Shown piece by piece: positions 1 through 8,242 of a stretch of 64,000 bases of DNA (position 1 is its first letter; every line of letters begins with the position of its first letter). This DNA is from Aurantimonas coralicida DSM 14790 (GTDB lineage: Bacteria; Pseudomonadota; Alphaproteobacteria; Rhizobiales; Rhizobiaceae), in NCBI RefSeq assembly GCF_000421645.1, contig NZ_ATXK01000001.1:186001-250000 (forward strand). The letters run 5' to 3'. Under the pieces are notes generated by a model. It searched no databases. It saw only the letters and a list, made by a program, of their open reading frames with translations, and was not told where the DNA came from. A program made the translations under genes and the position numbers.

Positions 1-1472
1 CCAAGGCCGGAATATTGCCGGCGGATGGCGGCGCGGTTGGCCCGGCGGATCGCCGAGCGCGCCTTGCCGGTGACCGCCAGGTTCTCCCAGGCCTGGGGCG
101 GCGTCGCGCCCTTGGCCCGGATGATCTCGACCTCGTCGCCATTCGACAATTCGGTGACCACCGGCATGATCCGGCCGTCGATCTTGGCGCCGACGCAGCT
201 GTCGCCGACATCGGTATGCACCGCATAGGCGAAATCGATGGGCGTCGCGCCGCGCGGCAGCGCGATCAGCCGGCCCTTCGGCGTGAAGCAGAAGACCTGG
301 TCCTGGAAGAGCTCGAGCTTGGTGTGCTCCAGGAACTCCTCGGGATTGTCGCCCTCGGCCAGAAGCTCGATGGTGCGCCGCAGCCAGCCATAGGCGTTGG
401 AATCCTTGGAGAGGTGGACGCGCTGGTCGCCGTCGCCCTCCATGTCCTTGTAGAGCGTGTGGGCGGCGACGCCGTATTCGGCGACCTCGTGCATCCGGCG
501 GGTGCGGATCTGCAGTTCGACGCGCTGGCGCGACGGACCGACGATGGTGGTGTGGATCGAGCGGTAGTCGTTCTGCTTCGGGGTCGAGATGTAGTCCTTG
601 AACCGGCCCGGCACCATCGCCCAGCTGCGGTGGACGATGCCCAGCGTGCGGTAGCACTCCTCCTCGGTCTCCACGATCACCCGGAAGCCGAAGATGTCGG
701 AGAGCTGCTCCAGCGACAGCGCCTTGCGCTGCATCTTGGAGAACACCGAATAGGGTTTCTTCTGCCGGCCGCTGACCGTGGCGACGATGCCGTTCTCGCG
801 CAGGCGGTCGGTCAGGTCCGTCTCGATGCTGGCGATCCGCGACGCATGGCGCTGGTTCAGCTCTTCGAGGCGCGCCGAGATCGTCTCGTAGGCTTCCAGA
901 TTGACATGCCGGAACGCCAGGTCCTCGAGCTCCTCGCGCATGTCGTGCATGCCCATGCGCCCGGCCAGCGGCGCATAGATGTCCATGGTCTCCTGCGAGA
1001 TGCGGGCCCGCTTTTCCGGCGCCATGTGGCCGAGGGTGCGCATGTTGTGCAGGCGGTCGGCCAGCTTGACCAGGAGGACCCGGATGTCGTCGGCGATGGC
1101 CAGGAGCAGCTTGCGCAGGTTCTCCGCCTGCGCCGCCTTCTTGGAGACGAGGTCGAGGCGCTTGAGCTTGGTCAGGCCCTCGACGAGCTGGCCGATCTTG
1201 GGGCCGAAATGCTGGTCGATCTCCTTGCGGGTGGCGTCGGTGTCCTCGATCGTGTCGTGCAGCAGCGCGACGGCGACGGTCGCCTCGTCGAGATGCATGT
1301 CGGTGAGGATCGCCGCGACCTCCAGCGGATGCGAGAAATACGGATCGCCGCTCGCACGCTTCTGCGCGCCATGCTTCTGCATGGCGTAGACATAGGCTCG
1401 GTTGAGGAGCGCTTCATCGAGATCGGGCTTGTAGGCCGCCACCTTCTCGACGAGTTCATATTGCCGCATCAT
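1..1472 (-). CDS. rsh: Bifunctional (p)ppGpp synthetase/hydrolase (Rsh), 3' end outside window
   Basis: Makes and degrades the stringent-response alarmone (p)ppGpp in the cytoplasm. The 490 residues present start with an HD hydrolase domain: His48 in SHP, His72-Asp73 in LLHDTIEDT, with Glu76-Asp77 following. The synthetase domain (DIFGFRVIVE) lies roughly at residues 230-350 and the TGS domain (QVFCFTPKGRLIALP) at about 390-455. The family is usually about 720-750 residues, so the C-terminal helical and ACT regions lie left of position 1. An intact HD motif argues for a working hydrolase, as expected for the single long Rsh of alphaproteobacteria. The start is the first of two adjacent ATG codons; no strong Shine-Dalgarno is visible. 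It lies 111 bp downstream of rpoZ on the same strand, with a terminator-like hairpin between them. Family assignment is firm. Confidence 0.95.
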   Translation of the reverse strand, partial: MMRQYELVEKVAAYKPDLDEALLNRAYVYAMQKHGAQKRASGDPYFSHPLEVAAILTDMHLDEATVAVALLHDTIEDTDATRKEIDQHFGPKIGQLVEGLTKLKRLDLVSKKAAQAENLRKLLLAIADDIRVLLVKLADRLHNMRTLGHMAPEKRARISQETMDIYAPLAGRMGMHDMREELEDLAFRHVNLEAYETISARLEELNQRHASRIASIETDLTDRLRENGIVATVSGRQKKPYSVFSKMQRKALSLEQLSDIFGFRVIVETEEECYRTLGIVHRSWAMVPGRFKDYISTPKQNDYRSIHTTIVGPSRQRVELQIRTRRMHEVAEYGVAAHTLYKDMEGDGDQRVHLSKDSNAYGWLRRTIELLAEGDNPEEFLEHTKLELFQDQVFCFTPKGRLIALPRGATPIDFAYAVHTDVGDSCVGAKIDGRIMPVVTELSNGDEVEIIRAKGATPPQAWENLAVTGKARSAIRRANRAAIRRQYSGL

Positions 1473-1492
1473 GGGATTGGGGATCGGGTCCG

Positions 1493-1531
1493 CAAAGAGA
1501 AAGGGGCGCGCCGTCAACGACGGCACGCCCC
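1493..1531 (-). terminator. Intrinsic terminator or attenuator between rpoZ and rsh
   Basis: A 13-position stem (1503-1515 with 1519-1531, one C/A mismatch) closes a 3-nt loop. On the minus strand it is followed by TTTCTCTTT. It lies 52 bp after the rpoZ stop and ends about 30 bp before the rsh start, so rsh would need readthrough or a promoter hidden in or near the hairpin. Confidence 0.7.
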
Positions 1532-1583
1532 TCAATATAAGACTGTGAGGCCGCCGACCGAAAGTGCCGGCATTCCCAAAAGC

Positions 1584-1988
1584 TTAATAATCGTCGGTCT
1601 TTTCCGGCGGGACCAGGCCCTCGATGCCGGAGAGGAGCTCTTCCTCGGACATCCGGTCGAAGGAAACCGGCTCGTCGTCGCCGGCCTCGGCGGTGGCCGC
1701 GATGCTGCGGGTCTCGGCCGGGGCCGAGGCGGGCTGCGGTGCCGGCTCCGGCTCGTCGACCTCGACATGCTTCTGCAGCGAGTGGATCAGGTCTTCCTTG
1801 AGATCGCCGGGCGACAGGGTCTCGTCGGCGATCTCGCGCAGCGCGACCACCGGGTTCTTGTCGTTGTCGCGATCGATGGTGATCGGCTGACCCTGGGAGA
1901 TCTGCCGGGCGCGATGGCTGGCGAGCAGGACCAGCTCGAACCGATTGTCGACCTTATCGACGCAATCTTCTACGGTGACGCGGGCCAT
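1584..1988 (-). CDS. rpoZ: RNA polymerase omega subunit
   Basis: Omega subunit, 134 residues, which helps assemble and stabilise RNA polymerase through beta-prime. The N-terminal 60 residues carry the family signature ([39 protein letters not shown]). The rest is an acidic, proline-rich tail typical of alphaproteobacterial omega, ending EKTDDY. The reading frame stays open well upstream, but the start is fixed by family alignment and by AGGAG eight bases before the ATG at 1988. rsh follows on the same strand; omega/Rsh pairing is common and fits the role of omega in ppGpp binding. A likely promoter lies about 45-70 bp upstream. Confidence 0.95.
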   Translation of the reverse strand: MARVTVEDCVDKVDNRFELVLLASHRARQISQGQPITIDRDNDKNPVVALREIADETLSPGDLKEDLIHSLQKHVEVDEPEPAPQPASAPAETRSIAATAEAGDDEPVSFDRMSEEELLSGIEGLVPPEKTDDY

Positions 1989-2032
1989 GCCTGTCTCCTG
2001 AGTATCTGAAATTCGAAGAGATGAACGCGTCG

Positions 2033-2060
2033 CATATACCGTTTGTGGGCGTACGGCAAG
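2033..2060 (-). promoter_or_regulatory. Candidate sigma-70 promoter for rpoZ
   Basis: On the minus strand CTTGCC (2055-2060) is followed after 16 bp by TATATG (2033-2038), close to the alphaproteobacterial housekeeping pattern (CTTGAC, then CTATAT). It would give a leader of about 35-40 nt before the rpoZ ATG. Match by eye only. Confidence 0.4.
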
Positions 2061-2090
2061 GGTCGGACGCTGCGCTATCCCCTGCCCTCG

Positions 2091-2119
2091 TTGACAGCGC
2101 CGCGGCGGCCAGAATAAGC
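2091..2119 (+). promoter_or_regulatory. Candidate promoter for the NYN-domain gene
   Basis: A perfect TTGACA (2091-2096) is followed after 17 bp by ATAAGC (2114-2119), a weak -10. It is oriented toward the gene starting at 2259 and would give a leader of about 130 nt. Low certainty because the -10 is poor. Confidence 0.3.
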
Positions 2120-2258
2120 GAAGCGCAACTGACCGGCTGTCGCCGACCGGCGACGGCGCCGGCCTGAAACGGCCGGCCCGCAGACCCTCGTGCCGCCTGC
2201 GCTCATCCTGTCGAGCCTGCGGATGCGTGCCCTCCCTCATGCGAGAAAGCAGCCATCC

Positions 2259-2864
2259 ATGTTCGATCAACGCGAAAAGATCGCTCTCTTCATCGACGGG
2301 GCCAATCTCTATGCCGCCTCGCGCGGGCTGGGCTTCGACATCGACTACAAGAAGATGCTGCGCAGCTTCGAGGCCCGCGGCTATCTCCTGCGCGCCTATT
2401 ATTACACCGCCCTCGTCGAGGACAACGAATACTCCTCGATCCGGCCGCTGATCGACTGGCTGGACTACAATGGCTACCGCGTCGTCACCAAGCCGGCCCG
2501 GGAGTTCACCGATGCGAGCGGCCGGCGCCGGATCAAGGGCAACATGGACATCGAGCTCGCCGTCGACGCGATGGAGCTGGTCGACACCGTCGACCATTTC
2601 GTCCTGTTCTCTGGCGACGGCGACTTCCGCTCGCTGGTCGCGGCCCTGCAGCGCAAGGGGCGCAAGGTGTCGGTCGTCTCCACCCTGACCAGTTCGCCGC
2701 CGATGATCTCCGACGACCTGCGGCGCCAGGCCGACCATTTCATCGAGTTGGCGAACCTGAAGGCCGAGATCGGCCGCGACCCGGCCGAGCGAGAGGCGCG
2801 GATCGCCCGCCGCATCGAGGCCGAGGAAGCCGCCGCGGCCGTCGAAGAGGACGACGACTATTGA
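2259..2864 (+). CDS. NYN domain (LabA/DUF88-like) protein
   Basis: A 201-residue cytoplasmic protein of the PIN-like NYN family, putative metal-dependent RNases. The N-terminus [18 protein letters not shown] carries the first acidic residue (FIDGAN). Further on, [12 protein letters not shown] and [14 protein letters not shown] supply the other conserved aspartates of the active site. The C-terminal 40 residues are charged and end EEDDDY, without a recognisable domain. Alphaproteobacterial LabA-like proteins of this kind commonly sit beside rpoZ/rsh, and here the gene is divergent from rpoZ. Start chosen at the ATG before FDQREK, where similarity begins; an in-frame GTG at 2190 is possible but unlikely. 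The RNA target is unknown. Confidence 0.85.
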   Translation: MFDQREKIALFIDGANLYAASRGLGFDIDYKKMLRSFEARGYLLRAYYYTALVEDNEYSSIRPLIDWLDYNGYRVVTKPAREFTDASGRRRIKGNMDIELAVDAMELVDTVDHFVLFSGDGDFRSLVAALQRKGRKVSVVSTLTSSPPMISDDLRRQADHFIELANLKAEIGRDPAEREARIARRIEAEEAAAAVEEDDDY

Positions 2865-2910
2865 GCGCCACCATCGCGCCGCGCCGTCCGTCGACGCTCC
2901 GGATCGAAAA

Positions 2911-3582
2911 ATGAGTTCAACGCCCGCGCCCGAAAACCTGCCGGCGGAGCCCTCCCGCGATTGCCCGCTCTGCCCGCGGCTCGTCGCATTCCGCGAGGAA
3001 TGGCGGGCAAAGGAGCCCGACTGGCACAATGCCCCGGTACCGACCCTGCTACCGCCCAAGGGGGCTGGCGCGGTGCGGCTGCTGATCGCCGGTCTGGCGC
3101 CGGGGCTGCGCGGTGCCAATCGCACCGGCCGGCCATTCACCGGCGACTATGCCGGCGACCTGCTCTACGCGACGCTGGCGCGCTACGGCTTTGCCAATGA
3201 CCGCTTCGCCGCCCGCACCGATGACGGGCTCGAACTGATCGACACGGCGATCGTCAACGCCGTGCGTTGCGTGCCGCCCCAGAACAAGCCCGTGGGTGCC
3301 GAGATCAACACCTGCCGGCAGTTCTTCTCCGGTCGGATGGCGACCTTCCCCAAGCTCGCGGCGGTCGTGACCTTGGGCCGCATCGCCCATGACTCGACGG
3401 TCCGCGCGCTGGGCGAACGCCCCTCGGCGGCCCCCTTCGGGCACAATGCCCATCACATGGTCGGCGGCATAGCGGTGTTCTCGAGCTATCACTGCTCGCG
3501 CTACAACACGAATACCGGCCGGCTGACCGAAGCGATGTTTCACGACGTGTTCGAGAATGCGGCGGCGTTCCTGAAGCGCTGA
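2911..3582 (+). CDS. Family 5 uracil-DNA glycosylase (UDGb)
   Basis: A 223-residue DNA repair glycosylase that removes uracil and other deaminated bases. Family 5 signatures are visible: Cys18 and Cys21 (CPLC) of the 4Fe-4S site, motif A starting at Gly61 ([19 protein letters not shown]) and motif [14 protein letters not shown] near residue 193. Motif A lacks the usual catalytic Asp or Asn, which is normal for UDGb. It lies 46 bp after the NYN gene on the same strand and may be co-transcribed. A second uracil glycosylase of family 4 is encoded at 28.2 kb. Confidence 0.9.
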   Translation: MSSTPAPENLPAEPSRDCPLCPRLVAFREEWRAKEPDWHNAPVPTLLPPKGAGAVRLLIAGLAPGLRGANRTGRPFTGDYAGDLLYATLARYGFANDRFAARTDDGLELIDTAIVNAVRCVPPQNKPVGAEINTCRQFFSGRMATFPKLAAVVTLGRIAHDSTVRALGERPSAAPFGHNAHHMVGGIAVFSSYHCSRYNTNTGRLTEAMFHDVFENAAAFLKR

Positions 3583-3619
3583 ACGTCAGCGCCAGTGCGC
3601 CATGATCGCCGCCTGCGCG

Positions 3620-4180
3620 TCAGCGCCCGGCGGACAGCCAGGCGACGACATCCGCCGCGTTCCGGTCGGGCGGGAACACCGGGTAGAACACCTTGTCGAT
3701 GCGCCCGTCGGTGATGATCATCGCCATGCGCTTCAGATACAGCCCGCCGTCGAGTTCGAAGAACGGCAGGTCGAGGGCGCGGCGCAGATCGCCCGCGGCA
3801 TCCGACAGCAGCGGATAGGGCAGATGCAGTCGCTCGGCCGCCTCGCGCTGCTCGTCAATCGTCTGGGTGGACAGGCCGAACACCCGTGCGACGCCGAGCG
3901 CCTGCAATTCGGCATGATGGTCACGGAAGCTGCAACTCTGGGGCGTGCAGCCGCGTGCGCCGGGGAAGTCGTTCCAGCCTTCGGGCAGCGCCGCGTCGGG
4001 CCGGCCGGTCATCGGATAGACATAGAGGACGAGGCGGCCGGGCAGACGCGACAGGTCGACCGCTGTCCCGTCCGTTGCCGGCAGCGGCACCGCCGGCAGG
4101 CGCGTGCCTTCCAGATGTGCGGCCCCGCCGTCGTCGGTCGGCGGCGTCAGATCATCCGGCAGTCTCGACACGTCGACCAT
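3620..4180 (-). CDS. Divergent peroxiredoxin (AhpC/TSA superfamily)
   Basis: A 186-residue thioredoxin-fold protein resembling PrxQ/BCP. The segment LVLYVYPMTGRPDAA corresponds to the strand before the active site. GARGCTPQSCSFRDH carries two cysteines five residues apart, as the peroxidatic and resolving pair of PrxQ. Compared with classical BCP (YPKxMTPGCT) there is an insertion of about 14 residues between the YP element and the cysteine, and the Pro and Thr that normally precede it are not in their usual places. It may act as a thiol peroxidase with changed substrate range. The start has a purine-rich AAGAGG eight bases upstream. It follows smpB on the same strand after a 16-bp gap. Confidence 0.8.
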   Translation of the reverse strand: MVDVSRLPDDLTPPTDDGGAAHLEGTRLPAVPLPATDGTAVDLSRLPGRLVLYVYPMTGRPDAALPEGWNDFPGARGCTPQSCSFRDHHAELQALGVARVFGLSTQTIDEQREAAERLHLPYPLLSDAAGDLRRALDLPFFELDGGLYLKRMAMIITDGRIDKVFYPVFPPDRNAADVVAWLSAGR

Positions 4181-4196
4181 CGGCCTCTTCCCTGGC

Positions 4197-4670
4197 TCAG
4201 GCTTCCTTCAGGATCCGCTGCTTCTGGCGGTTCCAGTCGCGTTCCTTCATGGTCTGCCGCTTGTCGGGCGCGTTCTTGCCGCGCGCCAGCGCCAGCTGCA
4301 GCTTGGCCACGCCGCGATCGTTGAAATAGATCCGCAGCGGCACCAGCGTCATGCCGTCCTTCTGGATCGCGCTCGCCAGCCGGCTGAGCTGCGTGCGATG
4401 CACGAGGATCTTCCGCCGCCGCTTCGGCACATGGTTGAAGCGGTTGGCCTGCAGATATTCCGGCAGGTTGGAGTTGATCAGCCAGAGCTCGCCGCCCTCT
4501 TCGCTGGCGTAGGACTCGGCGATCGACGCCCGCCCCTCGCGCAGCGACTTCACCTCGGTCCCGGTCAGGACGAGGCCGGCCTCAAGCGTGTCGAGGATCT
4601 CGTAATTGAAGCGGGCCTTGCGGTTCTCCGCCGCAACGTTCGAGCCTGCCGATTTCTTCTTCTTCGCCAT
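4197..4670 (-). CDS. smpB: SsrA-binding protein SmpB
   Basis: A 157-residue tmRNA partner that delivers SsrA to stalled ribosomes in trans-translation. Family blocks are present along the whole length: [57 protein letters not shown] and [19 protein letters not shown]. The basic tail ([16 protein letters not shown]) is the helix that enters the mRNA channel. It lies 89 bp downstream of dapA on the same strand, a widespread alphaproteobacterial pair. No tmRNA gene was seen in this window. Confidence 0.97.
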   Translation of the reverse strand: MAKKKKSAGSNVAAENRKARFNYEILDTLEAGLVLTGTEVKSLREGRASIAESYASEEGGELWLINSNLPEYLQANRFNHVPKRRRKILVHRTQLSRLASAIQKDGMTLVPLRIYFNDRGVAKLQLALARGKNAPDKRQTMKERDWNRQKQRILKEA

Positions 4671-4759
4671 TCAAACCTCGCGCGCGGCCCAGCCGCGCTC
4701 CTCTCGCCCCATGATATAGGGGCGAGACGGCATGGTTTCGACCGTCGCGCGACGGCCGA

Positions 4760-5641
4760 TCAGCCGATCAGGCCGGCATGCTTCAGCGCCGCGTCGATCG
4801 TGCGTTCGGTGGATTCGTCGATCGGCACCAGCGGCGAGCGCAGGCGGTTGCCCAGCTTGCCGAGCTTCGACAGCGCGTATTTCACGCCGGTCGGGTTCGG
4901 CTCGATGAACAGCGCCTTGTGCAGCGGCATCAGCTTGTCCTGGATCTCCAGGGCCTTGGCGTAGTCGCCCGCAAGGCAGGCCGACTGGAATTCGGCCCCC
5001 AGCTTCGGCGCGACATTCGCCGTCACCGAGATGCAGCCCTGGCCGCCATGGGCATTGAAGCCGAGCGCCGAGGCGTCCTCGCCGGACAACTGCAGGAAGT
5101 CGGGGCCGCAGGTGATCCGCTGCTCCGACACGCGCTCGACGCGGCTGGTCGCGTCCTTGACGCCGATGATGTTGGAGAAATCCGCCGCCAGCCGGCCCAT
5201 CGTCTCCGGCGTCATGTCGATGACCGAGCGCCCGGGGATGTTGTAGATGATGATCGGCAGCGACACCGACCGGGCGATGGCGGCGTAATGGGCGTAGAGG
5301 CCCTTCTGGTTCGGCTTGTTGTAATAGGGCGTGACGACCAGAAGCCCGTCGGCGCCGGCCTTTTCGGCGAACTGCGCGAGTTCGATCGCCTCGACCGTGT
5401 TGTTCGAGCCGGCACCCGCCACAACCGGCACCCGGCCACGCGTCGTCTCGATGCAGATCTCGACGATGCGCTTGTGCTCGCCATGGGTCAGTGTCGGGCT
5501 CTCGCCCGTCGTGCCGACGGGCACCAGACCGTGCGAGCCCTCGCCGATCTGCCATTCGACGAAGGCCGCGAACGTCGCCTCGTCCAGCGATCCGTCTTCG
5601 GCGAACGGCGTCACCAACGCCGGCAGCGAACCCTTGAACAT
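4760..5641 (-). CDS. dapA: 4-hydroxy-tetrahydrodipicolinate synthase
   Basis: Condenses pyruvate with aspartate semialdehyde in the diaminopimelate/lysine pathway, in the cytoplasm. It is 293 residues, the normal length. Active-site features are visible: GTTGESPTL (residues 43-51), Tyr133 in IIYNIPGRS and the Schiff-base Lys162 in IGVKDAT. The reading frame is open further upstream, but the ATG at 5641 gives the canonical [13 protein letters not shown] start and is preceded by a purine-rich GGAGAAAGAGAG. It is followed by smpB. Function is firm; feedback by lysine cannot be judged from sequence. Confidence 0.96.
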   Translation of the reverse strand: MFKGSLPALVTPFAEDGSLDEATFAAFVEWQIGEGSHGLVPVGTTGESPTLTHGEHKRIVEICIETTRGRVPVVAGAGSNNTVEAIELAQFAEKAGADGLLVVTPYYNKPNQKGLYAHYAAIARSVSLPIIIYNIPGRSVIDMTPETMGRLAADFSNIIGVKDATSRVERVSEQRITCGPDFLQLSGEDASALGFNAHGGQGCISVTANVAPKLGAEFQSACLAGDYAKALEIQDKLMPLHKALFIEPNPTGVKYALSKLGKLGNRLRSPLVPIDESTERTIDAALKHAGLIG

Positions 5642-6014
5642 GCTCTCTCTTTCTCCCCACATGCCGGTCATCGAACGGCGGCACGCGCTTCGTCTCGTGA
5701 ATGTCATCTGGCCGACGACCGTCGCCCGCTGGACCACCCGAAGATGGCGTGCCGGAAGCTGCAATCGGTCCGGGATCGCGGCACCATATTGAAGCGGTCG
5801 GGGCGAAACAAGCAGCGCCCGCAGGCCGTCCCGCCCGAAGCCTCGTGACTGTTGCCGGTAACGGCGCTTTAATCGTGGTCGTGAGAGATTTGCAAACCAT
5901 TCCGGCAATCCGCCATGCCCCGATCGCGACGGTCACAGGCAGCGGCGATTGCGAGCGGAAGTGGCGGGACCCGGCAGTCCATCTGCCTCGGTCCGGACGT
6001 CCAGAAGGTTGGCC
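5642..6014. other. Divergent intergenic region between dapA and the transglycosylase gene
   Basis: A 373-bp region that must hold promoters for both divergent genes. I see no RNA gene, no clear small gene and no convincing -35/-10 pair. A short inverted repeat GCCG-GTAA-CGGC lies near 5853-5864. Open frames crossing the region appear to be by-products of high GC. Confidence 0.4.
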
Positions 6015-8198
6015 ATGACAGCACAGAATCTTGCGCAGCGGCTCGTGATTGCAGCGGTGATCTCCGCCATGACGGCCACGTCCACACTGGCCCAGGAGGC
6101 CGTGTTGCCCCTGCTCGGCCCGTTGCCGACGTCGCGGCCCGCCGTCCATGCGGCCGGGGTCCCGATGGATCCGTGGCGCTTTGGCCGAACGGTCACCACC
6201 GCACGCCAGAACCCGGCCCTCGCCCAGGCCGCCCCCGCGGCGACCCCGGCCGGCGCCAGCGCCTTCACCGCCTCGATCGCGGCGATGACCCCGCGCCTCG
6301 GTTCGGTGCAGCCGATGCGCGGCGAGTTGAAGGACGGCCTGCAGGCGCTCTCCGACCGCAATGCCCAGAAGGCCCGTGCCATCCGCGAGGGCATGGTGCC
6401 CGGCTCGCTCGACCGCCACATCCTCTCCTGGGCGATCGGCCTGACCGGCGGCAAGGACGTGCCGGCCGCCGAGATCGCCCGCACCGCCACCGAGCTCGCC
6501 AGCTGGCCCGGCACCAAGACGCTGCGGATCAACAGCGAGAAGGCGCTCTATCGCGAGCAGCTGCCGGCGGGCGAAGTGATCCGCGCCTTCGGCAACGGCA
6601 AGCCGGAAAGCCCCGAGGGCGCGATGGCGCTGGCCCGCGCCTATCTGGCCGCCGGCGATGCCGGCCGCGCCAAGGCGCTGGTGTCGCGGGTCTGGCGCGA
6701 GGAACGCCTCGACAAGGATGTCGAGCGCCAGTTCCTGGCGAATTTCCAGTCGCTTCTGTCGCGGGCCGACCACAAGCGCCGCATGGACATGCTGCTCTAT
6801 GCCGAGCGCGTGACCGATGCCGGGCGCGTCGTCGGCATGGCCGGCGCCAAGGCACTCTACGCTGCGCGCGCCGCGGTGATCCGCAACGAGGGCAACGCCG
6901 CCAAGCTGTTGTCGGCGGTGCCCAAGGCCGAGCGCGCCGATCCGGGCTACCGCCTCGCGCTGATCGAGTACAATCGCAAGCACGACAAGGTCGAGGAAGC
7001 CGCGCAACTCCTCATCGACGCACCGCGCGACGTCGATGCGCTGGTCGATCCCGACGCCTGGTGGAACGAGCGCCGCATCGTCGCCCGCGATCTCCTCGAT
7101 CTCGGCAAGCCGAAGCTTGCCTATCGCGTCGCCGCCATGCATCTGGCCGAAAGCGCCTCGGAACAGGTCGAGGCCGAGTTTCACGCCGGCTGGATCGCCC
7201 TGCGTTTCCTCAACGACCCGGTGACGGCGCAGCGTCATTTCGCCCAGATCGTCCAGATCTCCAGCATGCCGCTGTCCCTGTCGCGCGGCTATTACTGGCT
7301 GGGCCGTTCGGCGCAAGCCGGCGCCTCGGGCTCGGCGGCCAGCTATTACGCCAAGGCCGCGCATTATCCGGCGACCTATTACGGTCAGCTTGCGGCCGCG
7401 CGCCTCGGCCGCAAGCCCGAAGCGATCAGCTTCCCCCGTCCGAGCGACGCCGAGCGCCGCCGCTTCGAGCAGCGCGAGGCGGTCCGGGCGATCCGGCGCC
7501 TGGAGGAGATCGGCTCCGACTGGCGGGCCGACAGCCTCTATCGCGCGCTTGCGGACGAGTTGGAGAGCCCGGGCGAACTCGCGCTTCTCTCGGTCATGGC
7601 GGAGCGGCGCGGCGACCATCATCTGGTGCTGCAGGTCGGCAAGCTGGCCTACTGGCGCGGCATCGACGCCCCGGCCCTCGCCTTCCCCATCGGCGTGATC
7701 CCGGCAAGCGCCAACATCTCGGCGGCAGGCAAGGCGCTGGCCTATGCCATCGCGCGCCAGGAAAGCGCCTTCAACCCGAAGGCCCGCTCATCGGCCGGCG
7801 CGCTTGGCCTCCTGCAGCTCATGCCGAACACCGCCAAGAGCGTCGCCCGCAAGGTGGGTGTCAGCTATTCGCCGGACCGGCTGACCAGCGATCCTGGCTA
7901 CAACGCCACCCTCGGCGCGCATTTCCTCGGCGAGCAGATCGCCGATTTCGGCGGCTCCTACGTGCTGACCTTCGCGGCCTACAATGCCGGCCCGCGGCGC
8001 GCCCGCGAATGGATCGAACGGTTCGGCGATCCGCGCGGCAAGCCGCTCGACCAGGTCGTCGACTGGGTCGAGCGCATTCCCTACACCGAGACCCGCAACT
8101 ACGTGCAGCGCATCATGGAAAATTACGGGGTCTACAAGATGCGCCTCGGCGCCGGCTTCGACATCGAGCGCGACCTGCGCTTCGGCCGCGGCGGCTGA
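6015..8198 (+). CDS. Soluble lytic murein transglycosylase (Slt70-like)
   Basis: A 727-residue periplasmic enzyme that cleaves peptidoglycan glycan strands and leaves 1,6-anhydromuramic ends. The N-terminus is a signal peptide (LAQRLVIAAVISAMTATSTLAQ). A long alpha-helical superhelix follows (about residues 60-560, repeated helical pairs such as YYWLGRSAQAGASGSAASYY). The C-terminal SLT domain carries the catalytic Glu583 in IARQESAFNP, with GALGLLQLMP and FAAYNAGPRRAREW as further family motifs. The start at 6015 is preceded by AGAAGG; upstream in-frame codons would spoil the signal peptide. Probable roles are wall turnover and making room for envelope machines. Confidence 0.93.
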   Translation: MTAQNLAQRLVIAAVISAMTATSTLAQEAVLPLLGPLPTSRPAVHAAGVPMDPWRFGRTVTTARQNPALAQAAPAATPAGASAFTASIAAMTPRLGSVQPMRGELKDGLQALSDRNAQKARAIREGMVPGSLDRHILSWAIGLTGGKDVPAAEIARTATELASWPGTKTLRINSEKALYREQLPAGEVIRAFGNGKPESPEGAMALARAYLAAGDAGRAKALVSRVWREERLDKDVERQFLANFQSLLSRADHKRRMDMLLYAERVTDAGRVVGMAGAKALYAARAAVIRNEGNAAKLLSAVPKAERADPGYRLALIEYNRKHDKVEEAAQLLIDAPRDVDALVDPDAWWNERRIVARDLLDLGKPKLAYRVAAMHLAESASEQVEAEFHAGWIALRFLNDPVTAQRHFAQIVQISSMPLSLSRGYYWLGRSAQAGASGSAASYYAKAAHYPATYYGQLAAARLGRKPEAISFPRPSDAERRRFEQREAVRAIRRLEEIGSDWRADSLYRALADELESPGELALLSVMAERRGDHHLVLQVGKLAYWRGIDAPALAFPIGVIPASANISAAGKALAYAIARQESAFNPKARSSAGALGLLQLMPNTAKSVARKVGVSYSPDRLTSDPGYNATLGAHFLGEQIADFGGSYVLTFAAYNAGPRRAREWIERFGDPRGKPLDQVVDWVERIPYTETRNYVQRIMENYGVYKMRLGAGFDIERDLRFGRGG

Positions 8199-8242
8199 CC
8201 GCCGCCGCTTGAAGCCCGGAAGTGGCAGCAGGCGCGCCGGCC

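Noticed and set aside
1989-3140. N-terminal extension of rpoZ by about 380 codons
   Set aside because: The omega family starts at MARVTVEDC with a good ribosome site there, and the extension would overlap the NYN and UDG genes antisense.
4671-7622. A 983-codon minus-strand frame across dapA and the transglycosylase gene
   Set aside because: It conflicts with two certain genes on either strand and reads as Arg/Gly/Ala-rich noise.
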